Positions 45,905 to 58,483 of a stretch of 64,000 nt of DNA are shown here, piece by piece. Numbering within the stretch: the first letter of the stretch is position 1; each line of letters starts with the position of its first letter. The DNA is from Cerioporus squamosus (Eukaryota; Basidiomycota; Agaricomycetes; Polyporales; Polyporaceae): NCBI GenBank assembly GCA_022592435.1, contig JABYQS010000020.1:248001-312000 (forward strand). The letters are read 5' to 3'. The notes under the pieces were generated by a model that saw only the letters and a program-made list of their open reading frames with translations, ran no database searches and was not told where the DNA came from. The position numbers and the translations under genes are program-made.

Positions 45905-46531
45905 AGCTGAGTCAATCACTTCGTGGATCAGCGGTGTGGCGGAAGAGAAATATGGGCAGGATCAGAGTGGTTGAGGCTTACTGATCACGGTTCGAAAGTT
46001 GGCTAGCCTATCGAGGTTCCGCCTGTCGTGACACGGTTCAATATGCAGTCTGACGGTCCATTGTGCCTGCTCATGAATTCCACTCAATGATATTATCAGC
46101 AAAACGGGAACAAAATCTTACCGGCTCAGTACGAGGTGGTAGCAATCGGCGTTGAAGAGCTGTTCGACGCTCGCGATGCTCAGAATATGTACCCTTCGGT
46201 CTTTGCCGAGAGCGTCTGGGCCGGACCTTGTCATCTGGCGCCCGTTGATGAACAATGAACATGAACGCGCGTCGACGTTCCTCCTGGCCCCCAACATACT
46301 GAATCGAACCTTGCAATTCGTACTTACCATCGTATCTGGCCATCGACGCACAATCAGTCCTATTCAGGGCTCATCTCTAGTCTGCTGCGCACACCCATAC
46401 TGTCGATTACGCGTGGAGAACTCGAGATTTTTAACCACCAGTGGAGCGTGGTATGTATGCACTGTTGATTGTTCGTTGCGAGCGCGTCATGGTATCATCG
46501 CTAATTCTACGGGAAGGTACCGATGGGGACA
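45905..46531. other. divergent intergenic region
   Basis: Upstream of the minus-strand F-box gene and of the plus-strand F-box pair; no gene or element recognised. Confidence 0.45.
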
Positions 46532-48454
46532 ATGTCCGCTACTTCTCAGAGCGGCCTGAAGGCTCCGCGAACAGTCAGGGAGCAGTTTGCACTGGCAGTA
46601 CAGGACTTGGAACAGTTGATCGATACCGACACAGATCACCTTGTCAGGTCAGTCTCTTCCCAAGGCATACGTAGTAGCATGTGCAATGACTGAACACGAT
46701 TCATCACATAGTGACGAAGAGGTTAGAACGCCCATCTCCGCTGCACGGCTGAGTAGTACTGACGTTAACGCCAGATCGACGGCATTCGCGGACTCCTACA
46801 CAGGAGCAACCAACTCTTGACCAGGCTGTCTAATGCGCGTCGCGGAGCGAACCGACTGCCGGCCGAACTGCTGCATGTCATTTTCCTTCAGAGTCTCCGA
46901 CCCGTCAATCTCGCGAGGTACTTCGCAAAAGGACCGTCCTGGTACGATCGGCATCACAGCGACGAAGTGGGCTGGCCCCAGGAACACAAGCGCGTATGCG
47001 ATGTCCTGGCTCTCGCACACGTCTGCCAACGCTGGCGTAGTGTGGCACTGGCTTTCCCCGAGCTCTGGCAATCAGTCAGTGTCTTCAGTCGAGGAGCGGG
47101 CTCGACATTCCTTGCGCGCGCCGAAGACAAGCCTCTCAGCGTCTTAGCCATTGCGAAGGGGCCTTCAGAGGCTGGCTGGCTCAACGACATGTGTGCCGAG
47201 TGCGCCCCGGCGATGCGACAGCTGTTGTGGGTCTCACCTAGCCAGGGGCTGGGCCAGAATCGAGAATATGCCATGTCTGAGCTGGATATCAAGGCGCCCG
47301 TGCTCGAGCGGCTCTGCATGGCCAGGGGAGTAGGAGATCAGCAGTTGTACCGCTCGCGCAGCATCTTCCGCGGAGACACGAGCAGGGTGAAGTACCTGGC
47401 CATCATTGAGCTTCATTGGGTTCCCCGCAATCAGTTCCCAGCGCTCACGCATCTCATACTGACCGAGCGCATCCATCCGTACGAGCTCGGTACCTTCCTG
47501 GAGCGTTGCCCGAATCTGCGGACCTTGGTATGCAGGACGACCAGACCCTGGGAGCAGATCGAACCTATGCGGACCATCAGCCTTCCTCACCTCCGCCGCA
47601 TCTCTCTGGAGTGTCCCGAGTTCCCGGACAATTATCTGTTTAACTTCCTTGCGAAGTTGGAGTTCGATCGCTCTCGTGCTGCCATCCGGGTTTCGTTCAT
47701 CGGCTATGCCGCGGACACGTTCGGACACCAGCGGAACCTTCTCGTCGCCCCGCCACATCCGCAGGACTCCATGCCCGGTCCAGAACCGAGGTCGAGCGCA
47801 CCTTACACCCATCTCTGCATCAAGGCTACCGGACCTCCTCATGGTCCCTCCTCGTTCACGATGTTCGCTACGAGCGCGACAGGTGGCGTTTGTGTCCAGG
47901 GCGACTCGGCGATACAGCACATGGTGCAGTACAGCTTCCCCCTCCAGCACATCAGAGAGCTCTGGATTGATGGCCTGACGAAAGAGGTCCCGGAAGTACT
48001 GATGTTGTGGCGGCGCGCTCTGACAGCCCTGCGCACGCTCGTCGTTGTACGCCGTCCGCCCCCTCTCACCGAAGTGTTCCCGAACGTGCCTGCATTTTTC
48101 GTTGGAGGGCCTCAGAAGTCCCGGAGAGGGGGGCCGACCATCATGGGCCCGGCACACGCGAGGGAGATGGGGGTGCGCGTGCTGGATGACAGGCGATGGG
48201 AGAGCGCGGACGCCGTTTTCGCGCACCTGAAGACCATCTTCGGCATACCCTTCATGCCTGGGACCCACCCCGTGCGCATGTTCGTTTCGGACGGCCAGGG
48301 GACGATCAAGAAGGCGGAGCTGGAGCCATGGATGACAGTTACTGGGCTGACGCTACCGGCTGCGGGAGGGGATATTGGGGAGGTGCCGACCGCCATGCTG
48401 ATGCCGGAGGTGTGTACGGAGGATCCTGAGCTCACCGCTTGGGAGGGGTGGTGA
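46532..48454 (+). CDS. F-box protein, tandem copy 1, with a 10-nt microexon
   Basis: Exons 46532-46647, 46712-46721 (10 nt) and 46775-48454; 601 aa. Start MSATSQSGLKAPRTV was chosen because the tandem copy also begins MSAT. A short N-terminal helix (QFALAVQDLEQLID) precedes the microexon coding (S)DEE, then RRGANRLPAELLHVIFLQSL (F-box) and LALAHVCQRWRSVAL. LRR-like segments follow (APVLERLCMARG, LKYLAIIELHWV, LPHLRRISLECPEFP, IRELWIDGL). Closely similar over the whole length to the gene at 49363. Likely SCF substrate adaptor, target unknown. Confidence 0.8.
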
Positions 48455-49362
48455 ATGGTAACGGCGAGAGCCAACAAGACTCGGATCCTCTTTCCTCTTT
48501 TCTTTTTCACTGGGACATAGAAACGGGCAGCTATCGGACAGTGATCATGTATTTGTATAAGGGAACCAAAGGGATTAGATGGGGCATTCGCATATACGCA
48601 CTCTGTCCGTCACGGCGCACACAAGTTCACCGGGATCGCGCGGGTCCTCATGCAAACTTAACGAGATGTTCAAACATTCAATGTTCAAGATCCCACCTTT
48701 GGACATGAAGTCGGAGAACGAAAGAGCATGGTTCCCCCTGCACATGCACTGTGATGCACAGGCCCTTTGAGTTAGCATCGTAGCCACCCACACACGGTTC
48801 AAGTTGGTCCCGTCCACACTCGATCGCGCGCAGTCGTACTGTGAGCTATGCATCCAAACTTCTCACTTGGGCTCTGAGACGAAGGCTTGTGCGGTGGCGT
48901 GGCAATCGCCGAGGCGCAGTAACTATGACAATTGGCCTGTAGCACGTCGACAAGGTGAAAGGTTCATTGTCTCTCGAGTTCGTGGGCACACAATGGGGCG
49001 GGGCTGATTGACGAAGGCCCAACGGATGGGCCCAAGCCCTCCTGTGCTCTGAGTCATGACTCGGTCTTGTCTGGCCCGGGCGTGCCAAACGTATAAGGCC
49101 GACTCTGCGTCGTACCGCAGCACCTCACTCACGCGTTTAAATTTGCAGCCCTTGATACGGGTGACTTCCCTCCCACACACGCACGTCCTCGCTTTCAATC
49201 TAACAAGACCGTGGCCTTGCTGGACCTGACCGCCGAGCCGAACTAAGGTTGTGTTGTCAAGTACACGCTTGCAAGTCAAGAGAGTACGTATTAAATTCGT
49301 ATAGTGCTGGAGCGGTTCTTAACGATGTGAGCTCTCATAGCATCAACCAGTCGTCAAAGGCC
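48455..49362. other. spacer between tandem F-box genes
   Basis: 0.9 kb; no open frame of note, RNA gene or repeat recognised. Confidence 0.5.
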
Positions 49363-51338
49363 ATGTCTGCTACAGTATCCCATCCGAGTGGCTCAGACAG
49401 TCTTCGAATTGTCCCGTATCAATTTTCACCGGCAGTCCAGGATTTGGAGTACCTGGTCGGACCCGACGCACATCACACTGTCAGGTCAGTCTTTTTGCGA
49501 GAAAACGACAGTAACCAGTGACTGACAACGGCTGATCTAGCGATGAAGAGGTCAGGACCCGACTGTCCCTGCACCTCTGAGTAACACTAATCACTGGTCT
49601 CCAGATTGACAGCGTTCGCGAACTATCACACAGGACCAACAGCCTTAGCTTCACCGGGATGACCGATGCGCGCCGAGGAGCGAATCGTCTCCCGACCGAA
49701 CTGCTCCGTGTCATATTTCTTCAAGCCCTCCGGCCCGTGGATCTATCCCGTATCATCGCGGTAGGGTCGTACTGGCGCGAACGCCCTGATTACAGCATTG
49801 ACTTGGGCTGGCCCAACGAGCACAAGCGGATGTGCGATGTCCTGGCTCTTGCACACGTCTGTCAATACTGGCGCAGCGTGGCCCTCGGTTTTCCCGAGCT
49901 CTGGCAATCTGTCGCCATGTCCAGGCAAGATGCAGCCTCGGCGTTCCTCGCTCGTGCCGGAGAGAAGCCTCTCAGTGTCTTGGCCACCGCGACGGGATCT
50001 GGTATAGGTTGGTTCAAGGAGATGCAGGCGAGATGTGCACCTACGGTGAAACAGCTACTCTGGGTAGCTCCTGCGCGGCCCCGGCACCCGGCGACGCGCC
50101 AACGACAATTCGTCCAGTCCGAGCTCTGTATCGTGGTGGCGCCTATGCTGGAGCGACTCTGCATTGCTAGGGGAATAAGGGCCGACGGGTCGTACTCTGC
50201 TCCTCGCGTGGTCTTCCGCGGAGATACAAGCGGTGTGAAGTACCTCTCCCTCATTGAATATCACTGGTTTCCCGTCGGCCAGTTCCCCGCCCTCACACAC
50301 CTGATCCTAGCCACTAAGCGCATCTATCCGCTTCGGATGAGCGTGTTTCTGAATGGTTGCCGGCAGTTGCAAACTCTTATATGCAGGACTCCCGAGAGCT
50401 GGGAGGAGAGCGTTCCCATGCACATCATCCGCCTACCTCACCTTCGCCGAATCTCCCTGGAATGCGCCAATTTTCCCGAAGACTATCTCTACCGCTTCCT
50501 TGCGAAGCTGGACTTCGATCGCTCTCGTGCCGCCATCCGGGTGTCGTTCAAGAACCATGGTGATGGAAACCGTGACCTGCGGAAGCTACTCGTTGCCCCA
50601 CCGCCTCTGCAGACCACGCTCGGTCCACAATTTCAACCGCACGCCCCTTACACTCATCTCTGCATCAAGAATGTCAGACCCCCTCAGGGTGGTGACTCGT
50701 CGTTCACGGTGTTCGTTACGAGTACGACAGGCGGCGTCTGTCTCAAGGGCCTCTCGGCGATACAGCATGTCGTGCAACACAGCTTCCCCCTCCAGGATGT
50801 CTCCGAGCTCTGGATAGATGGCCTGGCGAAGGAGCTTCCGGAAGTGCTCAGGGTGTGGAAACGCGCCCTGTCAGCCCTGCGCACGGTAGTCATCGTCCGC
50901 CGCCCGCTGCCTCCTGGCACAGAAGTACGCGAGGACGTTCTCACGGGGTCTGTCGGGTGTGTTGAGGACCTGAGCAAGTTTCAAAGAGCATGGAGAGGCG
51001 AACCAATCGATTTTGGTCCGGATCTGGCGAGCATGGAGATGGGCATGCGGATACTGGAGCAGTGGGACAGCGAGGACGCCGTCTTCGAGCGCGTGAAGGC
51101 CATCTTCGGGAACTCCTCCGTGCCCGGGGCTCAGCCTGTGCGCATCTTCGCCTCGGACGGGAAAGGGTCTATCCAAAGGGAAGAGATGGGCTCGTCGATG
51201 ACAGCTACTACCAGTGTCGGCGGAGTGACACCTTTGGTGAACGCAGGAGGAGAGGAGACTGAGGAGATGCCGACGACCATGTTGTTGCCAGAGGTTTGTA
51301 GGGTCGATCCTGAGCTCACCGCTTGGGAGGCATGGTGA
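49363..51338 (+). CDS. F-box protein, tandem copy 2, with a 10-nt microexon
   Basis: Exons 49363-49484, 49541-49550 (10 nt, CGATGAAGAG) and 49605-51338; 621 aa. Begins MSATVSHPSG; microexon gives (S)DEE; F-box RRGANRLPTELLRVIFLQAL followed by LALAHVCQYWRSVALGFPEL. Same exon pattern, phases and most of the sequence as the 46532 gene, including FLAKLDFDRSRAAIRVSF near the middle and DPELTAWEAW at the C-terminus, so this is a recent tandem duplication with point divergence (for example an insertion after VREDV). Confidence 0.8.
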
Positions 51339-51588
51339 GTTGGAATTTGAAGTGTAACCTGACTCGAGGCACTTGAGGTGAATATGCAACTGGACGTTTT
51401 GCTTCACTTATGAGCCCTGTCGCGATATCATTGTATGTTACTACTATGTAGGACTGAGAGTGAACCAAAGCACATCCTGTGTACGCGCGCGTGTACGTAG
51501 CCTATGTTGTTAACGTGAGCCCGCATGTAGAGAGCATGTACGCACTTGTACAACTCAAATTTCAAGGGACTTACTAGCTATAGACCGT

Positions 51589-52063
51589 ATGTATGTTTCG
51601 CATGCAGTAGACTGTAGTACACTCAGACTCTGGCAGTCCGCCATCCCGGTGTTGGCAGTGAGGCCTAGTGAGCGCTCAGCGACGCTCGACAAACAACGCG
51701 TCAACAAACGCCACAGACGCGTCTCTCCGACTCAAAGCCTGTCCTTGTCATCTGCGTTTGGCTCTCTACCACGCTCGTCACTACTGCGCTGTCTTCTCGC
51801 GGTTCTTATCGACTATAACGACTTGCTCGACGCATGTACGCGCTACGAGGCTCCGAGTCGCTTGCGTGTAAATACCGAGAAGGCAACGTAAGTACTGTGG
51901 CAGGCTTGTTCGAGTCATCCTGTATTGTACTGCCCATCTGACAGAGCCTTCCTTCCTTTGCAGTTTGTATATCGAGTTGCAGCTTGTTGACGGGCCAGGA
52001 ATGGCAAACTTTTCTCTCTGGCATGACTATCGAGCATCTCTTCGGAAAGTTCGGATCCAGTAA
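51589..52063 (+). pseudogene. F-box gene relic
   Basis: Two pieces joined by a GTAAGT...TTGCAG intron (51891-51963): the first ends VLIDYNDLLDACTRYEAPSR, the second reads LYIELQLVDGPGMANFSLWH. This matches the F-box plus first-repeat region of a common Agaricomycete F-box family (LDYNDLL.C......Y.IEL...DGM), but the normal LPPELL start is degraded to LPRSSLL and the frame ends after about 120 residues. A GTAAGT at 52060 could be a donor, but no matching downstream exon was found. Called a relic from recalled family pattern only. Confidence 0.4.
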
Positions 52064-52701
52064 GTGATCAATTTGCATCTCAATCTACGAGTAGTGGTTT
52101 CGTGACGTAGCATGTGCTCATTGATTTCGGGGAGTAGGAGTAGTAAGGGAAATTCTCCATGCGACATCTTTCTTCTCGTACTTAAGCCGGACTGCTCCCG
52201 ACCCGAGACATTGAAGGCAGGGAACTCCGTCGGACCGCGCCTTACATTGCAAGTCCCCATCCTCCTGCCCGTACTCGGCCGTGATCGGAGCATTTGCCCC
52301 TGCAGCGGAAACCGTCACGATTGCCTGCACAGAACAACAGCAAAAGGTCTCAGACAGTTGCACGTAACGGTCAATTCCTCGGCGCCCCGGAGAGGGTGAT
52401 GTAGATTCTGACACGCGAGAGTCAGATCCAAGTCCCCAATGCGGTGCTGTGCGCGGTATCCAGATCGATCCTCGTCTCAAGACAGGCACTGTCTAGGAAC
52501 TGACACAGCGACAAGTGGTAACTATCAATATGCCCTGCACGTTCAGGTTTTGCAGTGCCATTTGTGGGCGTCGTCGAACCGAAGAACCCCGGCTGAGTCC
52601 CGTGGACTTGCACTCGGCCGCCTTATGTATGCGTTCGCTTCTGTCCCATACGCTCTCCTCCAACTGCCCTTCACTCTCCCCTCCATCCGACAAGCTTTAG
52701 G
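52064..52701. other. intergenic region
   Basis: 0.6 kb between the F-box relic and the hydrolase-like gene. Frames on both strands overlap and carry no recognisable domain. Confidence 0.4.
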
Positions 52702-54107
52702 ATGAACCGCGAGAACCTTGTCTTTCGTGTGCCGGACCTTGGGCTGTTCGTTGCAGCCACCTACTACACCCCGACTCAGACGGAGCGATCTGACTCGGAG
52801 CGCGTGGACGGGGACTCGGAGGTCACTCTGGTATTCGCTCATAGTAGCAGTGGTCGTGAGTCTCAATGCTTATAACGCAATACAGGATGCTGACGTTCTG
52901 GACTGTCATAGACTGGGCACAGCGGGAAGATACCATCGCCAGACTCCTCCGTGTTGGCGCTACGTCCAAACAGTCACCACAACGGTGGCGGGTACGCGAC
53001 GCATGCGCACTGGACGCTCACAGCTATGGGGACTCCCCCTCACTGGACGAGAACACGCTTGCAGACCGCAAGCCTCTTTGTGGGTGCCACGTTCGTCTGT
53101 ATCGGATACCTGCGGGGCTGATGATCGCCTTTCCACCACACAGCTGTCGTCGAGTACGCGACCGTGCTACGGTACTTTGTCACGTCGAAATTCGTTCAGG
53201 GGAGGAGCATCATCGCAATAGGGCAGGCAGAGAGCACGTCAGCGTGGTAAGAGCTCCTGGGGTATGTTCGCGAGGATTGAGCTGACTAGGACTCATTTTT
53301 TACAGGACCTTGGCTTGCGCTGGGGCGACGCTACCGAACATCTGTGCTATGATCTTCATCCAGCCGGAGATGGCGAGTCCTCCTGTCTCACAGGAGGACG
53401 AGCCTATCACGCAGGATATCGTGAATGTCTTCGGGGTGCTCATGAAGCCGGACCTCTCGGGCAGCCTCGCCGTGGTCCAGAAGTCGCTGCAGATGCGGCA
53501 TCCCTGGAAGGTCTGGGACGAGCGCGTCTTCGAAGCACACCTCGTGAGTTATGAGCACTAGAAGCAGCAGCTCCTTTGCTGACGTGCGTGGTCAGAGGCA
53601 CGGCTTTGTCGAGTTTCGCGATGCCGCGACGGAACTGGTGGAGATACCGACGACGACGACGTGCTCACCAGCCTTGGACGAGGAGACTGGCTTTCACGTT
53701 GCCGACGGTCGAGTTGTTGCTGGGCGGCTGGCCAGCGACGTCTGTTCGCGCTATCCGGTGCACGTTGTCCTGGGGCAGCGTCCAGAAGCGGGGTGAGTGC
53801 CGGAGGCATGGAAGCTTGTATTGGGGCGCGTTCTGACGAGTACCTGTTTCAGTGCGAACGAAGTTGTGAAGTCGATCTGCGTCGCCAGTGATGGCACTCC
53901 CGTGGCGTGCTCGGTCTCAATCGCACCTCGGTCGGGACGTCTGGTAAGTCTCGCGGAGACGGAGCAACAAGCATTGGAGGCTGACATACATGAGCTGTTC
54001 AGTCTGTGCAGGAGAACCCAGAGGCAATTTTCCATGCGATCAGCAGGATAATCGAGTTATCTCTGCGCGTGAAGGTAACGGCCGGGAAACTGGCCGCACG
54101 TTTGTAG
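52702..54107 (+). CDS. alpha/beta-hydrolase relative lacking catalytic residues
   Basis: Seven exons, 52702-52855, 52912-53079, 53144-53246, 53306-53543, 53596-53792, 53853-53943 and 54012-54107; all phases match, 348 aa. Fold landmarks of the fungal alpha/beta-hydrolase family: LVFAH at the oxyanion strand, VRDACALDAHSYGDS, VEYATVLRYF, FIQPEM, CSRYPVHVVLGQ and ENPEAIFHAI at the C-terminus. The nucleophile elbow, normally GxSxG, reads AIGQAESTSA (Ser replaced by Ala), and the position of the catalytic His reads SGRL. The oxyanion HG is HS. The frame is intact, so a non-enzymatic pseudo-hydrolase or a very recent loss is more likely than an old pseudogene. Confidence 0.7.
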
Positions 54108-55091
54108 TCCTCGTGCTTCGGTGGGCGACAAGCAGTATGTGGGAGCTCGTATGATTGTTTGCTATACGGAACGACCCCCTAGTCTCCGCTCGCGGGATTC
54201 ATCACACCATGGTTTGGCGACAGATGACAATGGTTACATTCACGATTCTTGCATGTACGTAGGACGTTGCTAGTGAACTCGACAATCTATAGGCGTAGCA
54301 GATGGTGTCTCGTATGCCATTCGCCCCTTCACCAGAAGGAAGGTGCGACAAGACGGGAGAGAGGGCAGAAGGGTGGACGAACAAGCTCGTCAAGAGGACG
54401 CGACCAGCGAGAAGGCCGGGAAGGGATGGAGTGTGTAAGTATGTACACCGAGACGAAGAAGGAAGAAAGACACTATGATGAAGAGCTCTACGGAGTTGAG
54501 AGCCTGAGCGGTGGGGGTGATTATAGGAGAATGCTAATGTGCTGTCTATGCGATGATGCTGTGATGCTGATGGATGAGCTGAAGAGGAATGATGAGGCCT
54601 CGATGAGGGATGCATATGGGGAGGTGGAGATGTATGCTGATGCCGATGTTGAGGTATGAACATGCCGTGGAATGGTGGGATATGGATATCGGGTCATGAG
54701 GTGGGGATGTGGGATATACGGGGAATCTACGATAGTCCTGCTTGCGATGCGATGCTGATGCCAATGGGATCCCAATGATGCTGAGCCGGAGACGAATACT
54801 TAAACGTGAAGAAGCCCATATACGAGAAAATCGAACGAAGATGTTGAGCGGAGAGGGAAGAAGACCAAGTGCGAGTCATGGGGACTGTGGTGCAATGCTG
54901 GTGTAGTGGGTACGACGTGAAACATATAGATGGTGGAAGAGGTGTGTCCGTTCACAGTGTCCATGGAAGAAACCGGAGGCTGCAGCCCTGGATACCGACA
55001 GCTGCGGCCTCGGGGAATTTTTTGTCGAGCGCGTCTGTGATGTGACATATGAGCAGCGACGAGGGAGAATGAACACATCGACACTCACAGA
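54108..55091. other. intergenic with GATG-rich low complexity
   Basis: About 1 kb. Around 54530-54790 the plus strand is rich in GATG/GCTGATG units. No gene supported. Confidence 0.5.
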
Positions 55092-56399
55092 TTACGCATC
55101 TACCCATTGCCAGCCAGGCAATGCGCGAGTGCGAGTGGCGGCCACGGCTCCCCTCACAGGAGCGCGCCCCCTCGCCCTACCTCTCTCCAACTCTGGGCTC
55201 CCAACACCGCGAGCATCCGTCTTCTCACGACGCGCCTCACGCTCGTGCCGGCTCGCACTCCTTCCGCCTGCCCCACTGGTATCCGCGCCCTGTTGCATCC
55301 CCTTCTCCAAAGACCGCTCGATGTCCTCGTCGCTGACAAGAGACCGCCCGCTGCCATACTTGCTGTACTCGAACATGCTGACGACGCGCCCTGCGCCACG
55401 CCCGACGACGGTAGCCATGCGACGAGCAGGGTCACGCAACTTTTCGATATCATGCTCGGCGCCGACGCTGGAGCTGCGGCGTTTCCGGGGCTGAGCGATA
55501 CCGGAGTGCGGTGACTGCGAGCGCTCCTGTCCGCGCACGGCCAAATTCCGGTCAGAGCGCTCGGCCTGAGCGACATTGAGCGAGACGACGGGCGCTGCGG
55601 CAGTCGTGCGGCGGAGTGCGGGAGGCCGAGGCGGGGCAATGTGTCGAGTGCGCGTACGAGAGCGGAGCTGACGCGGTGGCGAAGGCGACGGGGAACGGTA
55701 GGCCACAGATGGAGAAAAAGAGGCGTTGTCGAGTGAAGAGAGAGACGTCGACGTCCAGGAAGCCGAGATGAGCGGACCCTGGAACGCGGAGGTGAGAGGG
55801 AAGTTCTCGTCTCCGTCGATTTGCATGGAGACGTCGGCCGAAGGAGGGCAGGAAGGCTCTGACGACTGGAATGACGATAGGGATGAAAGCGACGATCCGG
55901 ACGTCATTCGATGGTGCCCAGTGACGGCGGCCTCCGTCGAACCAGTGCTGGCACGAGTCGCGGGCACGTTGGCACCCGCATATACCGTAGTGCGAGTGTT
56001 TTTAGCGTCGTGGAACGGGAGCTTCGGTACGGCATACAGGAACGGCTCCTGAGCGTACGGCTTTGTGGGAGCTTCATGATTGATACCTAGCGCGGAGAGC
56101 GGCGCATAGGTCGTGTTGTGATGCAGAGGGAATGGCCGAACGCCCGCGCCGCGCTGCTGCAAGAAGAGGTGTGCAGCGGCATCCGATGCGTCAGGAGAGA
56201 TTGAGAAATCGAAGTTGAACACGAGCTCCGGGGACCTCTGGTCGCGGACGGGCGAGCTTGGTGGCGGACAGACTGTCTTCCTTCGCGGTATGGGGATGGG
56301 GCTGGTGGGGTTTGAAGCAATTTTTAAAGGAGTGGGAGGGAGTGGCTTGCTAGTGCAAGGCTGAGGCCATGATGGGTACGTGTTCATGATATCGGCCAT
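55092..56399 (-). CDS. orphan Ser/Pro/Arg-rich protein
   Basis: Single open frame on the minus strand, 435 aa, start MADIMNTYPSWPQPCTSKPL (second ATG at +4 codons). Low complexity: Pro-rich start, Ser-rich middle (SGSSLSSLSSFQSSEPS), Arg-rich stretch (RQLRSRTRTRHIAPPRP), then a more ordered segment (HDIEKLRDPARRMATVVGRG; VSMFEYSKYGSGRSLV) and an Arg/Glu-rich end. No known domain. The ordered C-terminal third looks like the conserved part. A disordered nuclear or cytoskeletal regulator is possible but not shown. Upstream non-coding exons may exist at 56400-57260. Confidence 0.55.
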   Translation of the reverse strand: MADIMNTYPSWPQPCTSKPLPPTPLKIASNPTSPIPIPRRKTVCPPPSSPVRDQRSPELVFNFDFSISPDASDAAAHLFLQQRGAGVRPFPLHHNTTYAPLSALGINHEAPTKPYAQEPFLYAVPKLPFHDAKNTRTTVYAGANVPATRASTGSTEAAVTGHHRMTSGSSLSSLSSFQSSEPSCPPSADVSMQIDGDENFPLTSAFQGPLISASWTSTSLSSLDNASFSPSVAYRSPSPSPPRQLRSRTRTRHIAPPRPPALRRTTAAAPVVSLNVAQAERSDRNLAVRGQERSQSPHSGIAQPRKRRSSSVGAEHDIEKLRDPARRMATVVGRGAGRVVSMFEYSKYGSGRSLVSDEDIERSLEKGMQQGADTSGAGGRSASRHEREARREKTDARGVGSPELERGRARGRAPVRGAVAATRTRALPGWQWVDA

Positions 56400-58297
56400 G
56401 GGACGTTGCGCTTGCAGCTACGCAAGTCAGTCGCACCAGCGAACGCAAGTTGTCTGAGGGACTCACGGAGAGGAACAAGGGGGGTAGGATGGAGAAGGAA
56501 GTCCGCCACAAGAGTTTTATGCTGCTGTGTGCGCGCCTGGGTATGTACGAGTCAGATAGATGGACGGAGGTAAATGACGGCGTCAAGTGACAGACCTGAA
56601 ACTTGTGTTGGCAGCGGATATGCGCGGTCCGGACAATCAGCTCTCCGATGACGGATCCTCGAAACGCTAGGTGATAGGTGGCGTGCTCATTAGCTCAATA
56701 ACTCAGAAGGGAATAGAAAGCGAACATGGCGTGACGGTATGGAAGGACTCCGAAGGAGCGAGGATATTGCGCCCGAGGGTACGAACGCAGAGGGGCACGC
56801 ATATAGAAGAGTGCGAGAAGACATACATAGCAACAGAAGAGCACAGATGGATTAGAAAAAGGAAGAGGGAGATACATACCAGGAGACGCGAGGGCTTTTG
56901 CGCCACTGCAGTGCCGTTATCGAGCACGAAGGCCGGTGAAGAAGTGGGGATTGCGGGGACGCCTTGCTGAAATTCTCCGGTATAGAACACAGTCGGAGTG
57001 TGTGTAGGCTTCGTGCGTGTAGAGACGAGGGCGACAGGAGGTGAACCTCGGGCGTGCGTTGATTGGTCTGAATGCACTTACGATGTGCCACTCGGCGTGC
57101 GATGACTCGCGACGCCGCTACGAAATGCGGGTGCGCTGTGTGCCAGCCCGTTTTGAAGGTGTCCGCGGCTGCTTGTTGGACCGTCTGGGACGAGAGAGAC
57201 GACGAGGGCGGAGTGGCGGGCGACGAGGACGAGAAGAAAGACAGCGCTTTGTTCCCCAGGAATAGAAACTTTATACCCCCGCATTTTCCTCACGTTTTGA
57301 CGTCACGCGTGCTTCTCGCGTGGCACAAACGCTCATTTTGCCTCCGCGATCCAGCCCGAACCCGGCAACTCCCCGCTTGGGCGCTAGCACTCGCGAAACT
57401 TGCTCATCCTCCTCTGTTCACCATGTCTCGACGTTCGGGAAGGGAGTACATGTATACAGCGTCGTTGCCGGGAAGGATGTATACCCTCGAACGTCGACAA
57501 GCTCAAACTACCTTGAGGAGGATTCAAGCGCAGATCTATAGTAGTATAGCAACCTCGTTGTGATGATCTCCACGCGTTATCTGTTTGCGGGACACTGGAT
57601 CATAGCCATTTCGAGAGAGCCGCCAGTTTGCGGTTGGCACCTATTGCAGTAAGTTAGGTGGTCGGCCCGCCGCGAGGCAGCCACAGGCTCGATCGCAATA
57701 TCCTCCCATAAGAGCGCACCTTGCGCGTCGCCAGCCCCCATCTGCTCTTGCCCTTCTGACCCCCACCTTCTAGCTCGCTGGACGACCGCGAAGGTGCAAT
57801 ACCAAGGCTGAAGGAGGGCCGAGCAGGTACCCTCCGCATGCAAAGGGGGACGCCCCGGCGCATGTCGAGTTTCCCCGAGGGGGCTGACTATGGCGTTACG
57901 TCGCTCGTTGATCTTCGTTCTCGAGTTCGCAGTGTTTAGGACTACTAGGGCTCGAACACGACGAACGACGGCGCGCGCGCACGGAAGACCTGAGGCTCAA
58001 GCACGATTGCGGGTGGGGGAAGAGGCTGGCTGTGTGCATGTGCTTGGGTCGTTGTCTCGGGTGTTGTGCGGTGTCGTTCGTGGGGCTGGACCCGGACCGG
58101 GCGACGTAGTAGTTACAAGGGTTGTCGCGGTTGATCTTCTGCTCTCCACAGGCACAGTCTCTGAACGGCGCCCGAAGATTCCAAGACCACGACACTCGAT
58201 TGCCCTTGGGTCTGATCAACCCTCTGGCCTGGGTGGATGCAATCCGGGTGGGCGAGGGAGCCACCTCTCGTCCGCCCGGCTTGTGTCTGGCCCCTGG
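56400..58297. other. 1.9-kb region without supported gene
   Basis: Scattered short frames on both strands, none with domain or splice logic. Ends at the outer edge of the inverted-repeat element. Confidence 0.45.
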
Positions 58298-58483
58298 TGC
58301 CCCAGTGACTTCAGTTGACCTCAATTATTTGACGCCCTTAGTTAAGGTGGAAACCGTATAATTTGGGCCCTTAGTTAAGGGCGGCGTCTAATGGCCCAAA
58401 TATTTGGGCGCTCTCGTAAGATCGCAGGCGGCGAATATTGGCCAAATATTTCGTACGCAGGAAATAAGCCCAAAAGGCGACCT

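Noticed and set aside
47234..48268. 344-residue open frame on the minus strand
   Set aside because: Antisense to F-box tandem copy 1, whose sense frame is conserved in the second copy.
52118..52489. 123-residue minus-strand frame
   Set aside because: No domain and no splice context; lies between an F-box relic and the hydrolase-like gene.
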